Source: Paenibacillus yonginensis | GTDB taxonomy: Bacteria > Bacillota > Bacilli > Paenibacillales > Paenibacillaceae | Length of the DNA stretch: 64,000 nt | Direction of reading: 5' to 3' | Assembly: GCF_001685395.1 (NCBI RefSeq) | Contig: NZ_CP014167.1 | Coordinates: forward strand, 3,858,501 to 3,922,500 | Shown here: in pieces, positions 25,049-35,902 of the stretch | How positions within the stretch are numbered: the stretch's first letter is position 1 | How the letters are laid out: each line of letters opens with the position of its first letter | The notes under the pieces: generated by a model | What the model was told of the DNA's origin: nothing | Seen by the model: only the letters and a program-made list of their open reading frames with translations | Databases searched by the model: none | Made by a program: the position numbers and the translations under genes

Positions 25049-25501
25049 TTAGGCAATACCCTCGGCTACCGCTTCCCGGTAAGCTTTAAGGGAGAAATAA
25101 ATCATGGTATCGAGCAGTCCCGAATCCACCTCGGTCAGCAGTCTGCGGGCGAAATCCCAAGCATTCTCCTCGATCCGTAAAGCCAACCGATTGTATTCCG
25201 GCTCCGACTGGCATTCATCCAGCTGCTCTGAAAGCAAAGGCAGCTCCGCATCCTCGGCGTGTCCCAGCTCATGAGCCGCAACGATCTTAAGCACATCTTC
25301 GGCATATTCCTCCGTACCAAAAATCTGTCTGGCCTGGATGCCGATTTCCTCCAAATATAACGTAACGGAATGATCCTTCATTGTATATTTGCCGCCCACA
25401 TTGCGGCCGCCGGGAAAACGCGATTTCAGCTTCAGCGAAACCGTGCTGCCCGAGCGCTCCAATAATGGCTCAACTACAAGTCTAGCTGCTGTCTTGTTCA
25501 A
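25049..25501 (-). CDS. HELGH-motif protein, putative zinc peptidase
   Basis: 150 aa, no signal peptide or membrane segment. The central VAAHELGHAED is a HExxH zinc-peptidase motif with the extended Gly-His; a Glu in RIEENAWDFARRL about 35 residues later is a candidate third ligand (gluzincin-like spacing). No match to a named family is clear; ImmA/IrrE-like domains share the HELGH motif but usually lie beside an HTH gene, which is absent. The start appears to be TTG at 25501 after an AGGGG site. The activity is inferred from the motif alone. Confidence 0.75.
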   Translation of the reverse strand: MNKTAARLVVEPLLERSGSTVSLKLKSRFPGGRNVGGKYTMKDHSVTLYLEEIGIQARQIFGTEEYAEDVLKIVAAHELGHAEDAELPLLSEQLDECQSEPEYNRLALRIEENAWDFARRLLTEVDSGLLDTMIYFSLKAYREAVAEGIA

Positions 25502-25758
25502 AATGTAATCCCCTGATTTCTGTTAAGAGTCTAAAGCCCATTATAACCTATCGGTTCTGGCATTTAAACCCAAACCTGTTTATTACCCGCAGAAAATACA
25601 CCTCAAACAACAAATTGACGTTAATTGTTCAAGAGGGTTGCCTGCTTGCCTGCGGCCATTAAACTCGCCCTCTGGCCCTGCCATGAACTCGGGCTTGCCA
25701 CCAGCCGCCCTGTCCTATAAAATGAAACTATCTGATGCAAAGGTGGTGAAGGTAGGTT

Positions 25759-25908
25759 ATGGACCGCAAATTGGCGTGGAGCCGGATCGATCAGCTTCCT
25801 ATGATTTTGTCCGGCATTTTTTACAGAGGTTCGTTGAACGGGATCAGTCTGCCCTTTTTCAACAATCTCATGTACCGCCAAAATTGCGAAATGCCGCTCC
25901 TACCTTGA
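25759..25908 (+). CDS. Possible 49-aa small protein
   Basis: The ATG is preceded by AAGGTAGGTT and further upstream AGGTGG. The product is basic with a hydrophobic middle (LPMILSGIFYRGSLNGISL) and a Cys near the end (NNLMYRQNCE). One frame over, the sequence continues as KCRSYLDLTDIIWDHDWLIP before the terminator, so the true gene may be longer and frameshifted. I do not recognise it. Confidence rests on the start signal and the terminator 60 bases downstream. Confidence 0.4.
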   Translation: MDRKLAWSRIDQLPMILSGIFYRGSLNGISLPFFNNLMYRQNCEMPLLP

Positions 25909-25967
25909 CCTCACGGACATTATTTGGGATCACGATTGGTTGATCCCGTCACGATTCGTGGTTCAGA

Positions 25968-25999
25968 GGCTGCAGGATTTCCTGCAGCCTCTTTTTGTT
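25968..25999 (+). terminator. Terminator upstream of the ABC-F gene
   Basis: A 12-bp perfect stem (GAGGCTGCAGGA / TCCTGCAGCCTC) with a 2-base apparent loop (in practice a 4-6 base loop after opening) and a TTTTT tail. It would end a transcript from the small ORF or act as an attenuator in the ABC-F leader, since it lies 58 bases before the ABC-F ATG. Confidence 0.85.
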
Positions 26000-26057
26000 C
26001 TCTTTAAGAGGTCTGCCAGGGTTCGGAGGACGGCACGGGAACAAGGAGAACTTAATC

Positions 26058-28010
<1,953 letters not shown>

Positions 28011-28042
28011 CTCAAAATCAAGGATTAGAGGAGGTTACCGTC

Positions 28043-28705
28043 ATCGAAACCCAGCAACCGATTGTTCTCCACCCGGAGGAGCCGCGAATCAAGGAGCTAT
28101 GCCGCCTCGATCCCCGGCTCGGCGCGCTGATCGCCCGGCTTGGGGCCCTTACGATTTCTCTGGAGCGGGACCCGTTTGAATCGCTGGTCCGCTCCATCAT
28201 CAGCCAGCAGATTTCCGTGAAAGCTGCGGCCACCATCCGCGAGCGCGTTAGACAGCTTGCCGGAGCCTTTACGCCCCAGGCGCTGCATGCGCTTGAGGAC
28301 GAATCTTTGCGCGGCGCCGGATTGTCAGCCTCCAAAACCGCTTATCTCCGCGACTTGAGCAGCAAGGTATTATCGGGGGAGCTGGATTTTGCAGCCTTCC
28401 CGCAAATGGACGACGAGCAGGTCATTGCCGCGTTGACCTCGGTGAAGGGCATTGGGCGGTGGACCGCCGAAATGTTCCTGATGTTCGTGCTCGGCCGCGA
28501 GAACGTCATTTCGTTCGGCGATGCCGGCCTACAGCGGGCTGCGCTTTGGCTGTACGGCCTGGAGCCCAGACAGGATAAAAAATATTTGCAGCAGGTCGCC
28601 CACCTTTGGCCATCCTATGGCTCTTACGTTTGTCTGTACCTGTGGGAAGCTATCAATCAGGGGCTGGTGGATTCCGGCCAAACCCTGGACGAATTAACCG
28701 TCTGA
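28043..28705 (+). CDS. AlkA-like DNA-3-methyladenine glycosylase
   Basis: 220 aa when begun at the ATC at 28043, 8 bases after AGAGGAGG. The HhH-GPD fold is complete: FESLVRSIISQQISVKAA, the helix-hairpin-helix LTSVKGIGRWTAEMFLMF and the catalytic Asp in SFGDAGLQRA. The enzyme removes alkylated purines from DNA in base excision repair. There is no ATG, GTG or TTG in frame between the upstream stop (28001) and residue 58 (GTG at 28217), and that later start would cut into the domain. So either an unusual AUC start is used or one base differs from the real sequence (GTC to GTG). It probably shares the transcript of the ABC-F gene. Confidence 0.85.
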   Translation: METQQPIVLHPEEPRIKELCRLDPRLGALIARLGALTISLERDPFESLVRSIISQQISVKAAATIRERVRQLAGAFTPQALHALEDESLRGAGLSASKTAYLRDLSSKVLSGELDFAAFPQMDDEQVIAALTSVKGIGRWTAEMFLMFVLGRENVISFGDAGLQRAALWLYGLEPRQDKKYLQQVAHLWPSYGSYVCLYLWEAINQGLVDSGQTLDELTV

Positions 28706-28796
28706 AGCCGATCCTGACCTTAACCTATCCGCACCGGTCCCTTCCCGGCAGGCTTGGCTGCCGAATGGAAAGGACGGATGCGGATTTTTTTCACCC

Positions 28797-28836
28797 AACA
28801 ACAAAAAGATGCCCTTTGCTATTCGCAAAGAGCATC
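28797..28836 (-). terminator. Terminator after the ABC exporter operon
   Basis: A 12-bp stem with one mismatch (GATGCCCTTTGC / GCAAAGAGCATC) and a 5-base loop; a broken T-run follows on the - strand. It lies 16 bases after the exporter stop. Confidence 0.85.
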
Positions 28837-28851
28837 CCCTCATCCTGTTAT

Positions 28852-30750
28852 TCAACCGGCACTTGGCTCGGCATCGTCGCTGAACTGGCTGTTGTACAAA
28901 TCGGCATAGAAGCCGTTCTGAGCCATCAGTTCATCGTGTGTGCCCTGCTCGATCACCGTACCCTGATTCATGACCAATATCAGATCGGCGCCTTTGATGG
29001 TCGACAAGCGGTGAGCGATAACAAAGCTGGTCCGGCCCTTCATCAGTTCATTCATAGCATTCTGAATATAAACCTCGGTCCGCGTATCCACACTGCTTGT
29101 CGCCTCATCAAGAATCAGAATCGCCGGATCGGCCAGAATGGCACGGGCAATCGTCAGCAGCTGCTTCTGTCCCTGCGAGATGTTGGATGCTTCTTCATTC
29201 AGCACCGTATCGTAACCGTGCGGCAGCGTGCGGATAAAGTGGTCTGCATGCGCCATTTTGGCTGCGCGCACCACCTCGGCCTCCGAAGCCCCTTCACGGC
29301 CATAAGCGATATTATCCCGGATCGTGCCGTTAAACAGCCAGGTATCCTGCAGCACCATGCCGAAGAGCTTGTGCAGATCGCCACGCTTCATGTCTTTGAT
29401 GTCCATGCCGTCGACAGTAATCCGGCCGCCCCGCAGCTCGTAGAAACGCATCAGCAGGTTGATCAGCGTTGTTTTACCGGCACCAGTCGGCCCGACAATC
29501 GCAATCGTCTGTCCCTGCTTGGCTTCGATGTTCATATCCTCAATCAGCGTAGGTTTGCCGTCATACCCAAACTGGACATGCTCGAAGGCCACGTCGCCCC
29601 GCGGCGATGCCAGTTTCTTCGGAACGGATACCTCCGGCACCTCTTCTTCTTCATCCAGCACTTCAAAGACACGTTCTGCCGAAGCTACGGTCGATTGAAT
29701 GATGTTGGCTATGTTGGCGGTTTGCGTAATCGGCTGCGTGAATTGACGCATGTACTGGATAAAAGCCTGGACCTCACCGATCGTGATCATGTTTTTGGTC
29801 ACGAACAAGCCGCCCACGACTGAAATCAGCACATAACCGATGTTGCCGATAAAGTTCATGATCGGCATGATCACGCCGGACAGGAATTGTGCTTTGCGCC
29901 CGGCATGGAACAGACGGTCGTTGACTTCATCGAATTTATTCAACGATTCCTGTTCACGGCCGAAGACCTTAACGATTTTGTGACCGGTATACATTTCCTC
30001 TACATGGCCGTTCAGCATCCCGAGTTCCTTCTGCTGCTCGGCAAACTGCTTCTGCGAACGCTTGGCGACCTGGGTAATGGCCAGCACGCTGACCGGCAGC
30101 GTAACCAAAGCAATCAAGGTCATCCACGGGCTGATCGTCAGCATCATAATCAATACACCAATGATCGTAACCACGGATGTGATCAGCTGCGTCAAACTTT
30201 GCTGCAGCGTTGTGCTGATATTGTCCACGTCGTTGGTAACACGGCTCAAAATTTCCCCGTTGGTCCGGGAATCAAAATATTTCAGCGGAAGCTTGTTCAG
30301 CTTCTCGTTCACGTCCCGGCGCAGCTGGAATACCGTACGCTGGGCAACGCCTGCCATCAGATACTGCTGGATGTAACTAAAGATGGCGCTTAACAGGTAC
30401 AAACCGACCAGTTCCAGGACGATACGCCAGATGCCCTCAAAATCAATATGGGCCCCCGGAACGCCCTGCGCCTTGCCTATCAGACCTTCAAAAAGCTTGG
30501 TCGTCGCATGGCCGAGCACTTTCGGACCATAAATGCTGAAGACCGTACTCAAGATAGCCGTAATAAAAACAATCGATAATTTGAAACGGTAGGGTTTCAA
30601 ATATTTCATCAGCCGCAGGAGCGTGCCTTTAAAATCCTTTGCTTTCTGGACGGGCATGCCCATTCCCCGGCCGCCTCCGCCAGGACCCATCGGTCCGCGC
30701 CCTCCGCGCGGCATTCCGGCCGATTTTCCGTTTCCGTTAGCCTGACTCAT
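28852..30750 (-). CDS. ABC exporter half-transporter, second subunit
   Basis: 632 aa. A Gly/Met-rich N-terminal extension (about residues 1-35) is followed by the six-helix exporter domain and a C-terminal ATPase: Walker A GPTGAGKTT, Walker B AILILDEATSSVD, switch H in VIAHRLST. The signature is degenerate (NISQGQKQ, Ser-Gln for Ser-Gly), still functional in many exporters. It overlaps its partner gene by 4 bases (30747-30750), so the two form a heterodimer like B. subtilis YfiB/YfiC. Heterodimers of this group export drugs or lipids; the upstream MarR gene supports a drug or stress substrate. Confidence 0.92.
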   Translation of the reverse strand: MSQANGNGKSAGMPRGGRGPMGPGGGGRGMGMPVQKAKDFKGTLLRLMKYLKPYRFKLSIVFITAILSTVFSIYGPKVLGHATTKLFEGLIGKAQGVPGAHIDFEGIWRIVLELVGLYLLSAIFSYIQQYLMAGVAQRTVFQLRRDVNEKLNKLPLKYFDSRTNGEILSRVTNDVDNISTTLQQSLTQLITSVVTIIGVLIMMLTISPWMTLIALVTLPVSVLAITQVAKRSQKQFAEQQKELGMLNGHVEEMYTGHKIVKVFGREQESLNKFDEVNDRLFHAGRKAQFLSGVIMPIMNFIGNIGYVLISVVGGLFVTKNMITIGEVQAFIQYMRQFTQPITQTANIANIIQSTVASAERVFEVLDEEEEVPEVSVPKKLASPRGDVAFEHVQFGYDGKPTLIEDMNIEAKQGQTIAIVGPTGAGKTTLINLLMRFYELRGGRITVDGMDIKDMKRGDLHKLFGMVLQDTWLFNGTIRDNIAYGREGASEAEVVRAAKMAHADHFIRTLPHGYDTVLNEEASNISQGQKQLLTIARAILADPAILILDEATSSVDTRTEVYIQNAMNELMKGRTSFVIAHRLSTIKGADLILVMNQGTVIEQGTHDELMAQNGFYADLYNSQFSDDAEPSAG

Positions 30751-32567
30751 GCGATCTCCTCCTCCGACAGCTGGGAGCTGACAATTTCGCGGTATACGTC
30801 GCAGGTTTCCATGAGTTCGCGGTGAGTACCGATTCCCGCTACCTCGCTTTCATTCAGTACGATAATCCGGTCAGCATCCATAACCGTGCTGACCCGCTGA
30901 GCGACGATCAGCATGGTGGAGTCGGACGCTTCCTGCTTCAGTGCGGCGCGGAGCTTGGCATCGGTCTTAAAGTCGAGTGCGGAGAAGCTGTCGTCGAAGA
31001 TCAGCAGCTCGGCTCTGCGCACCAGCGCGCGGGCAATGGACAAACGCTGCTTCTGACCGCCGGAGACGTTGGAGCCGCCTTGCGAAATCGGAGCGTTATA
31101 GCCCTCTTCCATCTTGGAAATAAATTCGTCCGCCTGGGCGATTTTCGCCGCATGCCGCACTTCCTCATCCGTTGCCTCTTCTTTGCCGTAACGGATGTTG
31201 TCCGCCACCGTACCTGTGAAGAGGACCGCTTTCTGAGGCACAAAGCCGATTTTGCTGCGCAGCTCGGCTTGAGTCATTTTTCGAATATCCACGCCATCAA
31301 TCAAAATCTCCCCGCTGTCCACATCATAGAACCGGGGAATCAGGCTGACCAAAGTCGATTTGCCCGCGCCCGTACCGCCGATAATCGCGGTGATTTCTCC
31401 TGGTTTGGCTGCAAAGGAGACGTCCTTAATGGCCGGCTGCTCGGCACCCGGATAACTGAAGGTCACATCCCGGAACTCCAGATAACCTCGAAGCGGCTTC
31501 GTCTCAGCCATTTCGTCAGCGGACCAAACATCTGCGCCAGACTCGTCTCCGGCATCTGCTTGCCCGGCACCCGCAGCTGCTTCACGGGCAGCCTGTTCAT
31601 CCTGCTCGGTCCAGTCCTTAATAGCAGGCTCGACATTCAGGACTTCATTAATGCGCTCCGCCGAGGCGGAGGCCCGGGGAATCATAACGAAAATCATCGT
31701 CACCATCAGGATGGAGAACATGATCTGCATCGCATATTGGATAAAGGCCATCAAATCGCCGACCTGCATTTCATCAGCATCAATCCGGTGACCCCCGAAC
31801 CAGACGATGGCGATTTGCGTGAAATTCATAATAATCATCATTGCCGGCATCATAATCGCAAAAATCTTGTTAACCTTGATCGAGGTTTCGGTCAGATCAC
31901 GGTTAGCCTCATCGAACTTCTGCTTCTCGAATTCAATCCGGTTGAAGGAACGGATAACCCGGATGCCCGTCAAGGCTTCGCGGAGCACCAGGTTCAGCTT
32001 GTCGATCTTCTTCTGGATCGCCTTGAACAAAGGCAGTCCTCTGCTGGCAACCGCCGCAATCACCAGCGCCATCACCGGGATGACCACAACAAAGATCAGC
32101 GTCAGCTCCCGGTCTTTGGACAGCGCCATAATCAGGCCGCCAATCGCCATCATCGGTGCCATGACCATGATGCGGAGCATCATGACCAGCACCTGCTGGA
32201 CCTGGTTGATATCGTTGGTGGTCCGGGTAATCAGCGAAGCCGTACCGATCTTGTCAAATTCTTCAAGCGAAAAGTTGGTAACGTGCTTGAATACCCGTCC
32301 GCGCAGCAGCTTGCCAAAGCCGGTTGCCGACATGGAAGAAAAATAACTGGCCGCAATGGAACAAATCATACTGCCCATCGCGACCAGCAGCATATAGAAT
32401 CCAAAACGCCAAATGTATGCCGTATCCCCTTTAACGACCCCATTGTCCACGATATCGGCCATCAGGGTTGGAAGGTATAATTCCGCCAGTGACTGGATGA
32501 ATACCAATATGAGCGTAATGATCACGGGAATCCGGTATGGCTTCAAGAGCCTGAACAGCTTGAGCAT
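30747..32567 (-). CDS. ABC exporter half-transporter, first subunit
   Basis: 606 aa from the ATG at 32567, which starts the conserved LKLFRLLKPYRIPV segment; the open frame runs 42 codons further into non-conserved leader. Six membrane helices with SLITRTTNDINQVQQ, a linker rich in Ala/Glu/Asp (about residues 335-370), then an ATPase with Walker A GGTGAGKST, signature VSGGQKQR and Walker B LLIFDDSFSALD. The Asp replacing the catalytic Glu after Walker B marks this as the degenerate site of an asymmetric heterodimer, as in BmrC or TM287. The partner is the downstream gene. Confidence 0.92.
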   Translation of the reverse strand: MLKLFRLLKPYRIPVIITLILVFIQSLAELYLPTLMADIVDNGVVKGDTAYIWRFGFYMLLVAMGSMICSIAASYFSSMSATGFGKLLRGRVFKHVTNFSLEEFDKIGTASLITRTTNDINQVQQVLVMMLRIMVMAPMMAIGGLIMALSKDRELTLIFVVVIPVMALVIAAVASRGLPLFKAIQKKIDKLNLVLREALTGIRVIRSFNRIEFEKQKFDEANRDLTETSIKVNKIFAIMMPAMMIIMNFTQIAIVWFGGHRIDADEMQVGDLMAFIQYAMQIMFSILMVTMIFVMIPRASASAERINEVLNVEPAIKDWTEQDEQAAREAAAGAGQADAGDESGADVWSADEMAETKPLRGYLEFRDVTFSYPGAEQPAIKDVSFAAKPGEITAIIGGTGAGKSTLVSLIPRFYDVDSGEILIDGVDIRKMTQAELRSKIGFVPQKAVLFTGTVADNIRYGKEEATDEEVRHAAKIAQADEFISKMEEGYNAPISQGGSNVSGGQKQRLSIARALVRRAELLIFDDSFSALDFKTDAKLRAALKQEASDSTMLIVAQRVSTVMDADRIIVLNESEVAGIGTHRELMETCDVYREIVSSQLSEEEIA

Positions 32568-32726
32568 TGCTCTATCATCTCCACTTGTTAATAAAATGCT
32601 TTCTACGTTTATGGCTTGCTGGAGTGTTGTTCCAGAAAACGGATCTCTTGCCAACTTTAATCTCTGCCAAATTCCCGCAATTTCTTCAGGCATTCCTTTC
32701 CGGCTCGTCTTTCAGCTCCGGGTCGC

Positions 32727-33179
32727 CTATTCTTCAGGAGTCCGGGTTCTCATGTAATCGACGACTTCCTCCAGTAGATCCGCAAGCTGTTCGGTTTTCT
32801 CCTCGCCCAAATGCTCGCTGATCCGCTTCATAAAAGCAAAATTCATTTCCCTAGCCCGCTGGTAAAGCGCCCGTCCCTTCTCGGTCAGCCGCACCCGCAC
32901 CACCCGCCGGTCCTCCTGATCATTGATCCGCAGAACAAGGCCATCGGCCTCAAGCGTTTTGATGAGCGGGGTGACCGTAGGCGGCGTTACCTCCATCAAG
33001 CTGCTGATCTCGGAAACGGTCAACCCGGCAAGCGGACTGCCTCTTCTCCCTAACAGGAACAAGACTCTGACCATGCTGGGGTTATAGCCTTCAAAAGAAA
33101 CCTTGTGAATCTGGCTTCTGCGCAGCTGTCTCATCACCTCCATCAGCCTGCCTACCGCCGACTGATCCTGGATGTCCAA
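32727..33179 (-). CDS. MarR-family repressor of the ABC exporter
   Basis: 150 aa from the TTG at 33179, with GGAGGG 7 bases upstream; the frame reaches a GTG at 33212, but that codon touches the operator and has no binding site. Winged-helix MarR fold: LTVSEISSLMEVTPPTVTPLIKTLEADGLV and the DxR wing DQEDRRVVRVRLTEKG. MarR proteins repress efflux genes and leave DNA when they bind phenolic or other ligands. The gene precedes the two exporter subunits with a 159-base gap. Confidence 0.9.
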   Translation of the reverse strand: MDIQDQSAVGRLMEVMRQLRRSQIHKVSFEGYNPSMVRVLFLLGRRGSPLAGLTVSEISSLMEVTPPTVTPLIKTLEADGLVLRINDQEDRRVVRVRLTEKGRALYQRAREMNFAFMKRISEHLGEEKTEQLADLLEEVVDYMRTRTPEE

Positions 33180-33212
33180 ACCCAATCCCTCCCGTGTGAT
33201 ATTGTGTACCAC

Positions 33213-33239
33213 CTAATTTTTAAATCATTTAATAATTAG
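33213..33239. promoter_or_regulatory. Likely MarR operator
   Basis: A 27-bp palindrome with 13-base arms (CTAATTTTTAAAT and ATTTAATAATTAG) around one central C; 12 of 13 positions pair. It lies about 34 bases upstream of the preferred marR start, where a promoter is expected. Confidence 0.75.
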
Positions 33240-33288
33240 TACATACAAACTATTATGAAAATCATTATAGACAGCATGATTGACCAAG

Positions 33289-34671
33289 TCAAGCAGACTT
33301 CTGCTGCAGCGGCAGGCGGACGATAAATTCGGTCCCTTCTCCAACCCGGCTATGCACGGAAACTTCTCCTTTGTGAAGCTCCACAATTTTATGCAGGATT
33401 GACAATCCCAGTCCGTTTCCGCCTTCCGTACGGGTTCTGGACCGGTCTACCTTGTAAAATCGTTCAAAGATATGAAGAAGATCCTCCTCCGAGATGCCGA
33501 TTCCCGTATCTTGTACGGAGACCAGAGCATGATCGTGCTCGACCGCAAGGGAAATCTTGATCGTCCCTCCTGCCGGAGTGAATTTGATGGCATTATGCAG
33601 CAGGTTCACCCATACCTGGCTCAGCAGAATCTGATCGGCTTCCAGCTCTACCGGCACAAGCTCGGCGTCCACCTCCAGATTCTTCTCCAGCCACTGCGGT
33701 TCGCAAGAAAGCAAATGCTGCTGAAGCTGTTTATCGAGCCGGAACCGTTCGGTTTGAAGCTTTACATGTTTGGAATCAAGCGACGCCAGCCGGAGCATAT
33801 TGTCGCTGAGCTTGGATAGACGGACGCTTTCCCGTTCAATAATATCCAAATAGTGAAGGCTCTGCTCCCGGCTCAGTTCCTCCTGCTTTAAGATCCGGGC
33901 GAACCCGGCAATCGAGGTCAGCGGCGACTGGATTTCGTGCGATACGTTGGAGATAAATTCCTGGCGCATCTCCTCGGTATTCTTCAAATTAATCGCCATT
34001 TCGTTGACGCTATCGGCAAGCACGTTAAACGGGTGATTACGGAATCCAAAGCCCAGATTTCTCAAATCAACTTGGAAATCCCCGCGCGAAATTTTGCGCA
34101 GGGCTTCAATGGTTTGCTCAAAGTAATCATTTTGCTTTTTTCTCGGGATTCTTGATATGAGTGAAATCACAGTTCCCCAGAACAACATGCCGAGCCCCGA
34201 GGTTATTAATTGTCCGACCAAAGGATGCGGATGCCGGCCGATCCAGTTATATACATAATCTGCCGCATAAAAAGCGCCGACCCAGCACAAGCTGAGCAGC
34301 AAAGTGATCCCAATGAAAGCCACCAGACGCTCCATGATTTCACGGAATCTGCTCTCCTCCCGTTCTTGCCCCCGCTGCATAACCTGCCGCTGCCGCAGGT
34401 CCATCTGCCGCTGTTTCCGTTCCATCCGCATCTCCAGCTGTCCCTGCTTCCGCTCGATCTGGCGCTGCGCATGCTCCAAATGGCGCCGGATATGCTCCTG
34501 CCCGCGTTCCACCTGACGTTTTCTTTGCTCCAGGTGCCGCTCCAGATATTCTTTCTGGCGGTTGATCCGGCGCTCGATATCGGCCGCGGACGGCCCGATG
34601 CCCCGGACGCCTCCCCGGTCTCCTCTGCGGTCCGGCTTGTCTCCGTCTGCTCCCGTGCGTTTGTCTGTCAT
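33289..34671 (-). CDS. Sensor histidine kinase with N-terminal coiled coil
   Basis: 460 aa. Residues 30-110 are an unusual Arg/Gln/Glu-rich heptad region (repeats like RHLEHAQRQIERKQGQLE). Two membrane helices (about 115-140 and 150-175) are joined by a short external loop, so there is no large sensor domain outside. HAMP follows (190-240), then HisKA with the phospho-His in FISNVSHEIQSPLTS and an ATPase with HNAIKFT, VQDTGIGI and GGNGLGLSI. The start overlaps the response regulator stop by ATGA. A cytoplasmic coiled coil suggests sensing of the membrane or an internal partner. Confidence 0.92.
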   Translation of the reverse strand: MTDKRTGADGDKPDRRGDRGGVRGIGPSAADIERRINRQKEYLERHLEQRKRQVERGQEHIRRHLEHAQRQIERKQGQLEMRMERKQRQMDLRQRQVMQRGQEREESRFREIMERLVAFIGITLLLSLCWVGAFYAADYVYNWIGRHPHPLVGQLITSGLGMLFWGTVISLISRIPRKKQNDYFEQTIEALRKISRGDFQVDLRNLGFGFRNHPFNVLADSVNEMAINLKNTEEMRQEFISNVSHEIQSPLTSIAGFARILKQEELSREQSLHYLDIIERESVRLSKLSDNMLRLASLDSKHVKLQTERFRLDKQLQQHLLSCEPQWLEKNLEVDAELVPVELEADQILLSQVWVNLLHNAIKFTPAGGTIKISLAVEHDHALVSVQDTGIGISEEDLLHIFERFYKVDRSRTRTEGGNGLGLSILHKIVELHKGEVSVHSRVGEGTEFIVRLPLQQKSA

Positions 34672-35342
34672 CCCGTCACCTCGAACCGGTAGCCAAGACC
34701 GCGCACGGTTGCTATCCGAAACGAATGGCTGTCTTCGGGGAAACGCTCCCGCAGTCGTTTGATGTGGACATCCACGGTCCGCTCATCGCCTTCATAATCG
34801 TAACCCCAGATCTGTTCGACGATCTGGTCGCGCAGCAGGGTCCGGCCCGGATAGCTGGCCAGCATAAAAAGCAGCTCAAACTCCTTCAGCGGCAGTGCAA
34901 CCGCTTCTCCCCGGACTCGGCATTCATAGGTTTTCCGGTCCAGCAGCAGCTCGCCCTGCTGAATTTGCTGAGAAGCCGCAATCCGGTAGCGCTTGAGCAG
35001 CGCTTTGACCCGGGCAATCAGCTCCGGCGCTTCAAACGGCTTCACCATATAATCGTCCGTACCCAGCTCGAAACCTTTGACCTTCTGGGCGGTATCTCCT
35101 TTAGCCGTCAGCATCAGCAGCGGCATATCGTAATGGGCTTCAAGCTCCCGGCACAGCTCCCATCCGTCCATTTCAGGCATCATGACATCCAGAATAACCA
35201 AATCGGCTTTCAGCTCCTGAAGCAGACTTAGCGCCTCCAGACCGTTGGCGGCGGTCGAAACCTCAAACCCTTCCTTCACCAGCACATGGCCGATCAGCTC
35301 TTGAATATAGGGATCGTCATCGACAACAAGAATTCGGGTCAT
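34668..35342 (-). CDS. OmpR-family response regulator
   Basis: 224 aa. The receiver domain has the acid pair (VVDDD, residues 6-10), phosphoacceptor in VILDVMMPEMDG (about D52) and Lys in MVKPFEAPEL. The winged helix ends with TVDVHIKRLRERF and ATVRGLGYRFE. It is the partner of the histidine kinase that follows with a 4-base overlap. Target genes are unknown; the SRPBCC and ABC genes nearby are not obvious targets. Confidence 0.95.
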   Translation of the reverse strand: MTRILVVDDDPYIQELIGHVLVKEGFEVSTAANGLEALSLLQELKADLVILDVMMPEMDGWELCRELEAHYDMPLLMLTAKGDTAQKVKGFELGTDDYMVKPFEAPELIARVKALLKRYRIAASQQIQQGELLLDRKTYECRVRGEAVALPLKEFELLFMLASYPGRTLLRDQIVEQIWGYDYEGDERTVDVHIKRLRERFPEDSHSFRIATVRGLGYRFEVTG

Positions 35343-35446
35343 TACCTATCACCTCTCCAAACTTCGTTTCCTCATCCATTAACCCCATTGTAAAACAGTT
35401 AAATGAACCGAATATGAACAATCTGGTTCCGCACAGACAAACCTCG

Positions 35447-35662
35447 TCAGAAGCCGCCTCCATTTCCTTTCAGAGCACGTAATAATATCTCATACGCATA
35501 AGCGGAGAAGGCTTCTTTAATCTTAAGTGGTGAGAAGAGTGAGACGGCGATCAGCCCCGGCAAAATCAAAGCGCTCCCGACGGGCATCTCGGCGCTGTAC
35601 AAACCGGGCGTCCGGCCGGAAGCGCGATGGACCTCCTCGGAAACGCCGAGCTCCTCCTCCAT
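35447..35662 (-). CDS. Doubtful 71-aa ORF
   Basis: The ATG at 35662 has AAGGA 8 bases upstream. The product is acidic at the start with one hydrophobic stretch (VGSALILPGLIAVSLF) and no recognised family. It may be a fragment of a lost gene or a small membrane protein. Confidence 0.3.
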   Translation of the reverse strand: MEEELGVSEEVHRASGRTPGLYSAEMPVGSALILPGLIAVSLFSPLKIKEAFSAYAYEILLRALKGNGGGF

Positions 35663-35868
35663 TTCGACATCCTTAATGTACTATCTTGCTGACTCCAACG
35701 GCAAAAAATGTATCTACGAGGACCGGGATGCCGCTGCTCTTTGGCCGGCGCCGGTGAACCTGGAGCTGCACGACTATTCGGGCACAACCTCCACTTCTAC
35801 TTCCGTTCCCCATCTGACTGTAGCGACAACCATGGCAGCCTGAAGCATTCCGGATGAGCGTACCCGAA

Positions 35869-35902
35869 AGAACCCGATCCGCCTGTCGGCGAATCGGGTT
35901 CT
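35869..35902. terminator. Hairpin between the weak ORF and the SRPBCC gene
   Basis: A 13-bp stem with one mismatch (AACCCGATCCGCC / GGCGAATCGGGTT) and a 4-base loop, 17 bases after the SRPBCC stop. T-rich but broken tails on both sides. Confidence 0.7.

Larger units (their letters stand above)
25502..26057. other. 556-base region with a possible small gene
   Basis: Between the HELGH gene and the ABC-F gene. The 5' third (25502-25690) shows nothing convincing. The rest holds a 49-codon + strand ORF (25759-25908) and a strong + strand terminator (25968-25999), which together suggest a small transcript. Confidence 0.6.

Noticed and set aside
25621-25881. 86-codon - strand ORF over the small + strand ORF
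   Set aside because: No binding site; the + strand has a start signal and a terminator.
30822-32480. 552-codon + strand ORF opposite the ABC exporter subunit
   Set aside because: Antisense shadow of a conserved ABC gene; low-complexity His/Asn/Arg composition typical of shadow frames.
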